DNA of 64,000 nucleotides, taken from the NCBI RefSeq assembly GCF_016920785.2, contig NW_024609839.1, forward strand, positions 5,668,196 to 5,732,195. The letters run 5' to 3'. Both the position numbers and the translations under genes were made by a program. Under the pieces are notes generated by a model that was not told the DNA's origin, searched no databases, and saw only the letters and a program-made list of their open reading frames with translations. Numbering within the stretch: the stretch's first letter is position 1; each line of letters opens with the position of its first letter. This document shows, one piece after another, positions 27,250 through 35,990 of the stretch. Source of the stretch: Ixodes scapularis (lineage: Eukaryota; Arthropoda; Arachnida; Ixodida; Ixodidae).

Positions 27250-30040
27250 CTTGCTCCCGAGCTCTAACATTAATACGTCTGCCTTACTGCCCAATATTCA
27301 CTTGAACCCGAGCTCTAACATTAGTACATCTGCCCGTATGCCCATATACACTCGCTCCCGAGCTTTAACATTAACACATCTGCCCGTCTGCCCAGTATAC
27401 ACTTGCTCCCGAGATCTAAAATTAATACATCTGCCTGACTGCCCAATACACACTTTCTCCCCGGCTCTAACATTAGTACATCTCCCCGTCCGACAAATAT
27501 ACACTTGCTCCCGAGCTCTAACATTAATACATCCGCCCGTCTGCCATATATACAGTTGCTCCCGCGCCCTAACATTAATACGTCTCCCGTCTGCTCAATA
27601 TCCACCCACTCACGAACTATAATATTAGTATATCTGCCCCTCTGCCTAATATTTATTTAATCCCGAGCTCTAACATTAATACATCTGCCCGTCTGGACAG
27701 TATACATTTGCTCCCGAGCTCTAACATTGATACCTCTGCCCGTCTGCCCAATATACACTTACTCCCGAGTTCTAACATTAACACATCTGCCCGTCTGCGC
27801 AATATACATTTGCTTCCGAGCTCTAACATTAATATATCTGCCCGTCTGCCCAATATACCCTTGCTCCCGAGCTCTAACATTAATACATCTGCCCGTCTGC
27901 CCAATATACACTTACTCCCGAGTTCTAAAATTAACACGTCTGCCCATATACCCAGTACACCCATACTCCAGAGCTTTAACATTAACACATCTGCCCGTCT
28001 GCCCAATATTCACTTGCTGCCGAGCTCCAATGTTAATACATCTGACCGCCTGCCCAATATTCACTTGCTCCCGAGCTCTAGCATTAACACATCTGCCCGT
28101 CTGCCCAATATTCACTTGCTCCCGAGCGCTAACATTAGTACATCTGCCCGTATGCCCAGTATACACTTACTCCCGAGCTCTAACATTAATACATCTGCCC
28201 GTCTGCCCAATATACACTTGCTCCCGAGCTCCAACATTAATATATCTACCGTCTGCCCAATATACACCTGCTCCGGAGCTCTAGCATTAATGTATCTGCC
28301 TGACTGCCCAATATTCTCTTGATCCCGAGCGCTAACATTAGTACATCTGCCCGTATGCCCAGTATACACTTACTCCCGAGCTCTAACATTAACACACCTG
28401 CCCGTCTGCCCAATATACACTTGCTCCCGAGCTCCAACATTAATATATCTACCGTCTGCCCAATATACACCTGCTCTGGAGCTCTAACATTAATGTATCT
28501 GCCTGACTGCCCAATATTCACTTGATCCCGAGCGCTAACATTAGTACATCTGCCCGTATGCCCAGTATACACTTAGTCCCGAGCTCTAACATTAATACAT
28601 CTGCCCGTCTGCCCAATATACACTTGCTCCCGAGCTCCAACATTAATATATCTACCGTCTGCCCAATATAACCTGCTCCGGAGCTCTAACATTAATGTAT
28701 CTGCCTGTCTGCCCAATATTCACTTGATCCCGAGCGCTAACATTAGTACATCTGCCCGTATGCCCAGTATACACTTAGTCCCGAGCTCTAACATTAATAC
28801 ATCTGCCCGTCTGCCCAATATACACTTGCTCCCGAGCTCCAACATTAATATATCTACCGTCTGCCCAATATACACCTGCTCCGGAGCTCTAACATTAATG
28901 TATCTGCCTGACTGCCCAATATTCACTTGATCCCGAGCGCTAACATTAGTACATCTGCCCGTATGCCCAGTATACACTTAGTCCCAAGCTCTAACATTAA
29001 TACATCTGCCCGTCTGCCCAATATACACTTGCTCCCGAGCTCAAACATTAATATATCTACCGTCTGCCCAATATACACCTGCTCCGGAGCTCTAACATTA
29101 ATGTATCTGCCTGACTGCCCAATATTCACTTGATCCCGAGCGCTAACATTAGTACATCTGCCCGTATGCCCAGTATACACTTACTCCCGAGCTCTAACAT
29201 TAATACACCTGCCCGTCTGCCAAATATGGACTTACTCCCGAGCTCTAACATTAAAACATCTGCCCGTCTGCCCAATACACACTTTCTTCCGAGCTCTAAC
29301 ATTAATACATCTATCTGCCCGTCTGCCCAATGTTCGCTTGCTCCCGAGCTCTAACATTAGTACATGCGCCCGTCTGCCCAATACGTCGGCCCGTGTGCCG
29401 AATACTCTCTTGCTCCTGGGGTCTAACATTAATACATCTGCCCGTCTGCCCAATATACACTTGCTCCCGAGCTATAAAATTAATACATCTGCCCGCATGC
29501 CCAATATTCACTTGCTCCCGAGCTCTAACATTAATACATGTGCCTGTCTGCCGAATATACACTTACTCCCGAGTTCTGGCATTAATACATGTGCCCGTCT
29601 GCCCAATACATCGGCCCGTCTTCTCAATATACACTTGCTCCCGAGGCCTAACTTTTATACATGTGCCCGTCTACCCGATATGCACTTGTTCCCGAGCTCT
29701 AACATTAATACATCGGCCCGTTTGCCCAATATACACGTGCTCTTGAGCTCTAATATTAATACATCTGCCCGTCTGCCCAATATTCACTTGCTCCCGAGCT
29801 CTAACATTAATACATGTGCCCGTCTGCCCAATACGTCGGCCCGTCTTCCCAATATACAGTTGCTCCCGAGGTCTAACAGTAATACATCTGCCCGTCTACC
29901 CAATATGCACTTGCTCCCGAGCTCTAACATTAATACATCGGCCCCTTTTCCCAATATACACTTGCTCTCTAGCTCTAATAATACTACATCTGCCTGTCTG
30001 CACAATATTCACTTGCTCCCGAGCTCTAACATTAATACTT
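27250..30040. repeat. Divergent right edge of the 51-bp satellite
   Basis: Monomers return to the ctgcccgtctgccc form, with substitutions and small indels rising toward 30,040. This variant is the closest to the Penelope-like element sequence at 31,702-31,751 (gggcagacgggca on the minus strand), closer than the core variant (ggccagactggca). Near 29,359, 29,590 and 29,815 a composite unit of about 225-231 bases recurs, marked by gcccgtctgcccaatac followed by rtcggcccgt. Confidence 0.9.
28126..29160. repeat. 203-bp tetrameric higher-order repeat, five copies
   Basis: A four-monomer unit (4 x 51 minus one base) recurs with starts near 28,126, 28,329, 28,532, 28,734, 28,937 and, partially, 29,140. 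Each unit has four distinguishable monomers: cgtatgcccagtatac, then cgtctgcccaatatac, then atatatctaccgtctgcc (one base short), then gtatctgcctgactgcc. The 202-base step between the third and fourth starts is explained by a single lost c near 28,670. Confidence 0.92.
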
Positions 30041-30389
30041 CTGCATTTACCCCCATGAGGTAATAAACCTTTTTGGATCGATGTCTCCGTCATCTGGACA
30101 TGCCTAGCGCGTATCCAAGATTTTCCGCTCGGAACACGGGAGGCAAGTCAGATGTCTGTATGACTGCTTAAATGTGTGGTTTTATAACACGTGCACTAAA
30201 GAACACAGCACCAGGAGAATACTTCGTGCGTGTCGATTTGAGTTTTCACGTATTACCGAGTTCTTATGGCTGCATCTATGTTCGACGTTCCCTAAGAAAC
30301 ACACAGACCCGCCTAGTGCAGGGAACAGTGTTGTGTTTTAGGTGATGCAGCTGCATTTGATTCTATCACAAACTTATGGAATAAGGGTC
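30041..30389. other. Unassigned sequence between satellite and Penelope-like fragment
   Basis: The satellite stops after catttacccccatgaggtaat. The next 350 bases contain no monomer and no open frame that I recognise. The stretch could be the 5' part of the Penelope-like element, but nothing in it proves that. Confidence 0.4.
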
Positions 30390-31130
30390 CAAAGTACGCT
30401 ACTGAGCCCCTTTTGAAGCCCCAGGGAATGCTTTCCCTTGTGAGACGAATATCTGAGAAGACTGTTGCTGAGGAAAAGTCAAGTGTATCCTGGACTTTGT
30501 AGAAAAATGGAGCGGGACACCAGGAAACCTGTGCATCAATTTTATTTCGGCCCTATTCTCTCTTTTTTCAACGACTCTGGGTTAAAGCTGCTGGTTTCTG
30601 ATAAGGAGGGAGGATGCCAAAAAATCAAATCTGTTTCAGATGCAGTTCTGGGCAAGGTGAAGACGCGTGCTGCGCAACCTTGTAAGCAGCTTTGTTTAGA
30701 AAGGCTTCGAAACTCTTTCCAGGTGCCTCGTGGTCTCAATCTGCTCTTTTCTTCTTTGTGAGGACCCATAAGAACACCCTGCCGTTCAGGGCGATCATTA
30801 CGTAGAGAGAGTCATTGCAGTTGCATGTCTCGAAGTATCTCCAGCATCGCCTGTCATCTTTGATGTTAACTGATCTTTTTTTAATTCGGAACTTTGAAGA
30901 ATTGGTAGATTATCTAAGCAATGACAACCTAGGAACTTGTGATTTGGTTTCGATGGACGTGGAAGATCTTTTCTAGTCTATTGCCCATGGGGGTCTCATT
31001 CAGGTGGTCCAACTTTGGGTTGACTTAAACGGATCGGTTGCCTCCCAAAAGCTAAGCAGGGCTCAAGAAGTTTTGACTTTGTCCCAGAGGTATTGATACC
31101 CTTCAGGAGTGCTCTTGGGCTCTGCAGTTT
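30390..31130 (+). pseudogene. Penelope-like reverse transcriptase, broken
   Basis: At least three frame changes and in-frame stops interrupt the RT. An intact 98-codon stretch at 30,465-30,761 is only an out-of-frame shadow. Catalytic-block similarity is limited to the M-D-V-E-D-L-F region near 30,955. The following residues (N-G-S-V-A-S-Q-K-L-S) fit the family pattern, but the downstream Y-x-D-D signature was not seen. Confidence 0.75.
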
Positions 31131-31625
31131 ACGAATGAGGTTCCAACTAAACGGGTTTGCAAATTTTGGACCTGAGCATTCATCTTGAGCCGAGTCACCT
31201 GTGCTAGGCTTCTGAGCCTAGATCAAAAAATTCGCTCCTTAGCTATGAATCTACGCACTCAAAAGTTGTAAAATGAGTTATTGCAAGATCATGTTTTAGA
31301 GTTTCTTTATTGAAATCCTGTTTTCACAAAAGTTTTCTACAACTTTTGGTTTAAGTCGATAGGTTAACAAAAGTTGGTTTCTCGGAACTTGTCATAATGG
31401 GAGTATCGGAGTTACTTTTAAAATTATTCAGGTATCCTCTTAGCATACTTGACAACGTTAGACAAAAACTTGCTTCTCGATCGGTGGTAATACCATATTT
31501 GCACAGCTTCTCCCGCAGGATTAAAAAGTTACTGTTAAATACAAAGTCCCTATAGTCTTTCCAGCAGCTTCCAAGTTATCTCGTTTGTGTGCTTCCATTG
31601 AGAGAGCAAGACTTCAACGTGTAGG

Positions 31626-31925
31626 GTGTGGGTAAGCCAATGCATCAAATATGTAGCTTGTGCTGTGGGGGTCGTTTATAAAATACCCCTTCCCTGTGGT
31701 AAAGTGTATAATGGGCAGACGGGCAAATGTATTAATGTTAGAACTGGGGAGCATTCTCTCTCTTTGAGGTCTTCACCTTCGGGTCACCTAGCCGTTCATT
31801 GCGATAGGTGTGGCTGTTCATCTTGGTTAGGTGACATTGAAAATTTGGCTAAGCATTTACAAGAAATGGCTAGGGAAATTCATGAAGCGTTTCACATACG
31901 ACAACACGGTCCCGATCTATGCTAA
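31626..31925 (+). pseudogene. GIY-YIG endonuclease domain of the Penelope-like element
   Basis: A 99-codon open frame begins inside the domain region. It reads G-V-V-Y-K-I-P-L (GIY-equivalent), then K-V-Y-N-G-Q-T-G-K-C-I-N-V-R-T-G-E-H (YIG-equivalent, with N replacing the usual I). Next is H-L-A-V-H-C-D-R-C-G-C, a Cys/His cluster typical of Penelope-like endonucleases, then E-I-H-E-A-F-H-I carrying the likely metal-binding glutamate. In these elements the domain nicks target DNA to prime reverse transcription. The upstream part of the polyprotein is in another frame, so the start codon is not a real start. Bases 31,702-31,751 are the part matching the 51-bp satellite. Confidence 0.85.
31702..31751 (+). 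other. Probable ancestral segment of the 51-bp satellite
   Basis: Aligned by eye against the reverse complement of an edge monomer (for example the one near 27,870), this 50-base segment matches at about 46 positions without gaps. The shared core includes gggcagacgggca and atgtattaatgttaga. Both also share codon phase, since each encodes a Q-T-G-x-C-I-N-V-R run. The direction of derivation (element to satellite) is inferred from the fact that the segment is part of a conserved endonuclease domain here. Confidence 0.85.
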
Positions 31926-32545
31926 AGTTCAGAGTCAGTTACATGATCCTGTGAAGAGTTCGGGTTTGTTCGGAGTTTAAGCAGGTTTATTTCATACTTT
32001 CTTTCTGCTTTCGTGGGAGCGATCCTATAGCTGCAACTGCGTATACATGCAGCCTAAAAACGGTGCCAACAGACCATGAGGCCGCATGCGAGACAGGTAC
32101 GTACAAAGGATTAGGGTTCGGGCTGTAGTTTTGGCTTTGCTGAGACCTGAGTTGAAGCGATGTATAGTTATATATTTCTCTAATATTTACTTTCTTTTTT
32201 CATTTGTTTTTTGTAATTATACTTTCTGCTGGAAATTCTTCGGATGGCACATGACAGTGAAGATCTCCTAAAAGATCTCCTACATGCGCTCCAGATGCGG
32301 GTTGCCTTTTCTGAGATGCAAATACACATGGATTTATATACTTGTACTTGCCTATCCAGAGGGCTCTACCGGCTCTTGTCCTAAATCCACGCTCATAATC
32401 TTCAAATTCTTTCTCGAACTTGTCATTGGTGACTTCATATTCGGTCCGACGTTGAATCACCTGGAAGTCGATAGATGAGTCAGAGCAAAGGGAATGAGAA
32501 TGTACCATTTTTCACGCTTGGTTGGGGTAGCAGCTTTTCTATGTC
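31926..32545. other. No recognisable feature
   Basis: After the endonuclease stop codon at about 31,922 I see no repeat, RNA gene or domain. Short open frames of about 60-100 codons on both strands lack recognisable domains. Confidence 0.5.
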
Positions 32546-32549
32546 TCAC

Positions 32550-32732
32550 TAAAACCGTGCAGTACAGCCGGAGCTACAGGAAAGGGAGTGTATCCAGACT
32601 TGTTCAAGAGGAGTGAAAAGAGGAGAGGGGATCCCAGCCCTTCTCTACCGTTCCTCCTATCCCTTCTCTTGAACAGGTTGGCATACGCTCTCTTCCCTGT
32701 AGCTTTGGCTGTATTGCACGCTTTTAGTGAGA
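32550..32732. repeat. Foldback (inverted repeat) element
   Basis: The left arm at about 32,550-32,622 (accgtgcagtacagccggag, then a shared gacttgttcaagagg-like block) is the imperfect reverse complement of the right arm at about 32,660-32,732, with some 80% matches by eye over about 70 bases. It has the form of a small foldback or MITE-like insertion. No target duplication was identified. Confidence 0.7.
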
Positions 32733-33043
32733 GAGAGTATAAACACGTTTCACGGTATCTTGTTAAACGGCGAAGGCTACGGTCCAGGTGAGCCAATTAA
32801 CGCGTAGGAGAGAGACACGTGACTATGCTCTGTCTCACCAGACTCGATGTCGCCTGAAAAAAAAAAGGAAGTGTTGCGCGTTGTTTATACGCCACGCAAA
32901 GTTCTTACGAGATTTGATTATCAAAGCCAGAAGCAACGCTTTTGGTGCTTGGAACATGCAATATACACATAAGCTTAAGGGGGCACACTATGCAGAAAAA
33001 AACAATTGCGGAGTTGCCATGCTAGGAGTTATTTGTAGGTATT

Positions 33044-33077
33044 ACGACAGTTTCGCCGAGAGGCACGGCTTCGTCAG
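33044..33077 (-). ncRNA. Second hammerhead-like motif, opposite strand
   Basis: Read on the minus strand, this arm gives CTGACGA (33,077-33,071), then stem II GCCGTG/CTCGGC with one mismatch relative to the other copy. GAAA follows (33,054-33,051), then C, TGTC, G, T, A. It is the mirror copy of the 33,096 motif and shows the same extra A. Confidence 0.4.
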
Positions 33078-33095
33078 GAGTATGTATGCCATTTC

Positions 33096-33130
33096 CTGAC
33101 GAAGCCGAGCCTCTCGGCGAAACGGTCGTA
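33096..33130 (+). ncRNA. Hammerhead ribozyme-like motif
   Basis: The plus strand reads CTGACGA (33,096-33,102), one extra A, stem II GCCGAG/CTCGGC (six perfect pairs, loop CCT), then GAAA (33,119-33,122). A minimal stem III (C, loop GGTC, G) follows, then TA. The invariant C-U-G-A-N-G-A and G-A-A-A boxes and stem II are present. The extra A before stem II and the poor stem I (only a few pairs around 33,092 and 33,132) make activity doubtful. It could be a decayed ribozyme or a chance hairpin of a terminal repeat. Confidence 0.45.
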
Positions 33131-33236
33131 TAAACATACAATAAACTCCTAGCATAGCAACTCCGCAAGTCCGGATCTCTGACTTATTACATTTTTCCGG
33201 TCCATTGTTCTCAAGCTACTCTGCCTCACCTTTATA

Positions 33237-33890
33237 CAGGGTGTCTTTTTTTAAGCTTAACAGATTTGTTTAAAAAAAGCCGTGAAAGTTACACTTATGC
33301 CGCTTATGGAGGTCAGTTATACCGCCAGGGGAACTTAATATAGGAGGCTAATAGTAACGATCAGTCGTCTAATTAATTAAAATTCGTTAATTAACTTTTT
33401 AATTAATGAAAATAGACATATGGTTCCAATTAGAAACTTGCTCAGCGTCATCGAAAACCACTAAATCAGTCATTTTAAGAAACACTTTCCGCGCGTGAGA
33501 AGCGTAGTAGCGTACTAAAGTTACCACTCGTGGAGCAGGTACGAGGCTGGGGCTAGATAAGAGACGAAAAAATCGGGCGGGAGCCTTATCGCAACCGCTA
33601 GCTTTCTACCTGCTCCACGAGTGGTAACTTTAGTGCACTACTACGCTTCTCACGCGCTCAAAGCTTTTCTGAAAATTACTGATTTAGTGGTTTCCGATGA
33701 CGCTGAGCAAGTTTCTAATTGGAACCATATGTCTATTTTCATTATTTAAAAAAATTAATTAACGAATTTTAACTAATTAGCCGGCTGATCGTTACAATTA
33801 GCCCCTATATTTTGTCCCCCTGGCCGTATAACTCACATTCACAAGCGGCTTTTTTAAAACAAATCTGTTAAGCTTAAAAATAACACCCTA
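33237..33890. mobile_element. 650-bp palindromic TIR element
   Basis: Termini are cagggtgtc and its near complement aacacccta, followed inward on both sides by aagcttaacagatttgttt. The two arms of about 300 bases remain reverse-complementary through the aattagaaacttgctcagcg and acctgctccacgagtggtaa blocks. The loop is about 65 bases near 33,545-33,605. The ends abut TA-rich DNA (tata on the left, tatata on the right), which suggests a TA target as in Tc1/mariner-type MITEs, but no transposase is present, so the superfamily is a guess. Confidence 0.85.
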
Positions 33891-33955
33891 TATATATATA
33901 TAAGTTGTGTGTCTGTGCGCGCGTGAATATCTGTTATATATATGTGTGTGCTAGA
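33889..33955. repeat. (TA)n and (TG)n simple repeats
   Basis: Short runs of tatatatata and tgtgtgtgtgc-type sequence directly follow the palindromic element. Confidence 0.8.
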
Positions 33956-33984
33956 TAGCCATTGGCGGCCACTTCACGAGAGCG

Positions 33985-34140
33985 CGAGTTCGGCCGCCGC
34001 TCTTGTGGCAGGCGTTGCCAGAGAGGGAGGGGGGGGGGGGGGGGCTACGGCCGCCGCTCTCGTGGCAGGCGTTGCCGGATTGGGGGAGGGGGGGGGGGGG
34101 GGGGGGCTACGGCAACACCACCTAGAGGAGAAGGCCAGCA
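33985..34140. repeat. G-rich tandem repeat with GGCGTTGCC motif
   Basis: Two tandem copies of a unit with gccgctctcgtggcaggcg and ttgccg are each followed by a run of 14 or more guanines (near 34,028 and 34,084). The same aggcgttgccgga plus G-rich signature recurs at about 38,777 and 45,030, so it is a dispersed family. The G-runs could form quadruplexes. The short open frames over this region are low-complexity shadows. Confidence 0.7.
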
Positions 34141-34730
34141 CACGCCTCCGGTGACGTCACGGCAGCAGGCTGACGACCGCCGCGCTATAGAGCTGAGCTG
34201 AAGGCTTCGCGCGTAGCTTTTACGTCGTAGAAACGCGGGTTTTCGCTCTATTTATTTTTTATGAGCTAACATGAAAGCTCTGAACGCCGAGTGATATAAA
34301 GAACCAATTTTAGAACGCAGGAAAATTCTTATAACCTACAATTATTGTAGTGAAATACAAGAAAGTGATATCTTGAGACAGATGTGTTATTTTTTTAAGC
34401 GATAAACTTGGTGGTGTAATTATCTCTGAACGACATGGGACTTGTGTAATAAAAAATAATCCCTATGAAATGATAATAATCGAAGTAGTAGGACCAGATA
34501 AAATGAACTAAAGTAACAATTGGAAAAATGATGCAGAGGCATTCATTTCATTTAATTTATTCACCTCAAAGGCATCCAAAGACCCATTACATCAGGGGAA
34601 ATTTAAAAAAAAATAAGACAAAATAGTAATTGAACATAAAAAAGACACCAACAAAAAGAAAATGTCACACACACACACACCACCGCTTTTTAGCATGTTA
34701 ATGTTATGATGCAGTTTTACAAACCAAAGT
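34141..34730. other. AT-rich intergenic sequence with a (CA)n tract
   Basis: Nothing coding is recognised. A short (CA)n tract lies at about 34,663-34,682. Confidence 0.5.
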
Positions 34731-34734
34731 TCAG

Positions 34735-35990
34735 TTACACAAATTGATGCACTTTTTAAATGAAATGGGATATCTCTCAGTTACAATATGGTCAGGTAGT
34801 TTGTTCTAGTCAGTGTTGCAAAGTACTAAGGAAGAGGAAAGTGTAACTATGGCACTGAAATGGTTCAATCTTGAAGGAATTATCTAATATAAATGATATG
34901 AAATGGGCAGCCCAGCACTAAGTAGATTGAAAATTGGAGTCTGAATAATATACATCTTAAAAAAAAACAAAAAAAAACACAATCAGACTATTTTTTGTAT
35001 TCTTTCCGGATTAGGAAGATTTATGCTAGCTTTTAAAGCGGAGACACTAGTTTCGGATGAATAATCACTACATATAAATCTGTCTGCTTTGTTCTGAAGA
35101 TTCGAGCCTCTAGATTATAGGTAACTTAGGAGTGGATTCCAAATTATGCTCGCATATTCTAAAGGTGGGAGGATAAATGTTTTGTATGCGAGTAGTTTTC
35201 CTTTAATAAGAGCTAGATCCCTACTGAAAAATCTTATTTGTATGAGAAACTTCTGCGTCCCATAAACACATATGAATCATACAAGATATATAAGAACATA
35301 TAAGAGCCCTATAAGAACTAGATTAGAATATAAGAAATTTGTAAGAAGTTTCTTATATATCTTATATAGTTCTTATATGGTTATTATATATTTTGCATGA
35401 TTCATGCGTTTATTGAACACAAGAATTTTCTTGTACAAATGGCTTTTTTCACAAATTAAGTGTTTTTAGTGCACTATTTGTTATTTGCTCAATCCATGAT
35501 AATGAGTCTGTAAAATACACGCCCAAATACTTGTACGACAGTGAGTGTTCTAGTGGTTCGGAAAGTAACAAGTACTGGGTTGGAGTTTTAGTGGAAGACT
35601 TAATTATGGACATTTCTTTGCATTTATATCTGTTAACGTTCATCTGCCACAGGGAACACCATGGTGATATTGTATCTAAATCGTCTTGGACAATATTGTG
35701 ATTAATAGAGGAGTAACTCAAGCATGAGCAAAACGTCTAATTGTCGATTTAATTGATAATGGTAGGGTCATTGATATATATTAGAAACAATAGAGGCCCG
35801 AGTACACTACCCTTAGGGACAACTGATGCAACAGCAACGGGACCCAAATTGCCAGACAAGTATAAAAGTAATAACATTCTAAAATTGTGATGTGCTGGTT
35901 TGAAAAATGTATTGTACATAGTTTGAAAAATGTATTGCACATATTTTGGCAAACTTTTCTTAGACCTGTGATCAACCTGCAAATGTTTAG
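34735..35990 (-). mobile_element. Non-LTR retrotransposon (CR1/L2/Jockey-like) fragment
   Basis: Minus-strand conceptual translation follows the C-terminal half of a LINE reverse transcriptase. V-P-K-G-S-V-L-G-P-L-L-F-L-I-Y-I-N-D appears near 35,775-35,830. The next block reads D-L-D-T-I-S-P-W-C-S-L-W-Q-M-N-V-N and K-Y-L-G-V-Y-F-T near 35,500-35,720. After an interruption, L-E-Y-A-S-I-I-W-N-P and S-V-S-A-L-K occur near 35,030-35,160, and N-K-L-P-D-H-I-V near 34,780-34,810. The segment with the catalytic A-D-D is missing between the first two blocks. Stops and frameshifts mark it as dead. A foldback element splits it at 35,262-35,413. Confidence 0.8.
35262..35413. repeat. AT-rich foldback element inserted in the LINE
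   Basis: The arms ataaacacatatgaatcat... and ...atgattcatgcgtttat are imperfect reverse complements, and the inner sequence is built from ttcttatat-type repeats. The LINE reading resumes on each side (S-A-L-K-T-L-N-L before, R-D-L-A-L-I-K-G-K-L-L-A-Y-K after, in LINE order), showing that the foldback arrived later. Confidence 0.75.

Larger units (their letters stand above)
10250..27250. repeat. Homogenised core of the 51-bp satellite
   Basis: Here almost every monomer is exactly 51 bases and near-identical, dominated by the tacatatgccagtctggcc variant. A minority variant has ctgcccgtctgcccagcacacac in the same slot. Frame-preserving regularity gives open frames of 2,304 codons (minus, 11,624-18,538), 2,146 codons (plus, 21,182-27,622), 2,120 codons (minus, 20,888-27,250) and 1,760 codons (plus, 13,541-18,823). 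Open frames on both strands with identical 17-residue periodicity show that openness is a by-product of the period, not selection on a protein. Confidence 0.95.
1..30040. repeat. 51-bp satellite array (about 580 monomers)
   Basis: Direct reading shows one continuous tandem array whose period is 51 bases, for example tacacttgc recurring at 12721 and 12772. A plus-strand monomer runs ctcccgagctctaacattaa, then tacat, then a variable block (atgccagtctggcc or ctgcccgtctgccc), then aatatacacttg. The period is a multiple of three, so two frames per strand remain open and only indel-bearing monomers break them; the other two frames carry the stop built into the monomer. Minus-strand monomers read V-Y-I-G-Q-T-G-x-C-I-N-V-R-A-R-E-Q, the YIG segment of a GIY-YIG endonuclease. 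The array ends near 30,036 where the last monomer dissolves into unique sequence. It continues off the left edge of the window. Confidence 0.97.
30390..31925 (+). mobile_element. Degenerate Penelope-like element (RT plus GIY-YIG)
   Basis: Conceptual translation in shifting frames gives a recognisable Penelope-like polyprotein in the correct order. First comes an N-terminal segment (G-P-K-Y-A-T-E-P) near 30,390. RT blocks follow at about 30,750-31,110: K-N-T-L-P-F-R-A-I-I, then D-L-F-L-I-R-N-F-E-E-L, then the S-M-D-V-E-D-L-F-x-S-I-A-H motif that in these elements contains the first catalytic aspartate. A linker resembling V-I-P-Y-L-H-S-F-S-R-R-I-K-K-L lies near 31,480. Finally the GIY-YIG endonuclease spans 31,626-31,925. 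Stops and frameshifts occur throughout, and I could not find the Y-x-D-D block, so the palm is probably deleted. It is a dead copy. Family assignment is from motif order and is firm; subfamily is not determined. Confidence 0.85.
33007..33167. repeat. Inverted repeat carrying two hammerhead-like cores
   Basis: The left arm (33,007-33,079) and right arm (33,095-33,167) are about 85% reverse complements around a 15-base spacer. Each arm contains the same ribozyme-like core, so the two cores diverge in opposite orientation. Penelope-like elements are known to carry hammerhead motifs in their terminal repeats, and a Penelope-like copy lies 1.1 kb upstream. These arms are therefore plausibly remnants of its terminal repeat (inference). 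Confidence 0.75.

Noticed and set aside
11624..27622. Kilobase-long ORFs on both strands as giant repeat proteins
   Set aside because: They arise from a stop-free 51-base period, overlap each other on both strands, and have no unique termini.
1..30040. CRISPR array
   Set aside because: The period is continuous, with no unique spacers between conserved repeats, and the genome is eukaryotic.
30465..30761. 98-codon plus-strand ORF as a separate gene
   Set aside because: It overlaps the Penelope-like RT in another frame and is a shadow of it.
34020..34200. Glycine-rich ORFs at 33,942-34,201
   Set aside because: They translate G-runs of the tandem repeat and are found in two overlapping frames.
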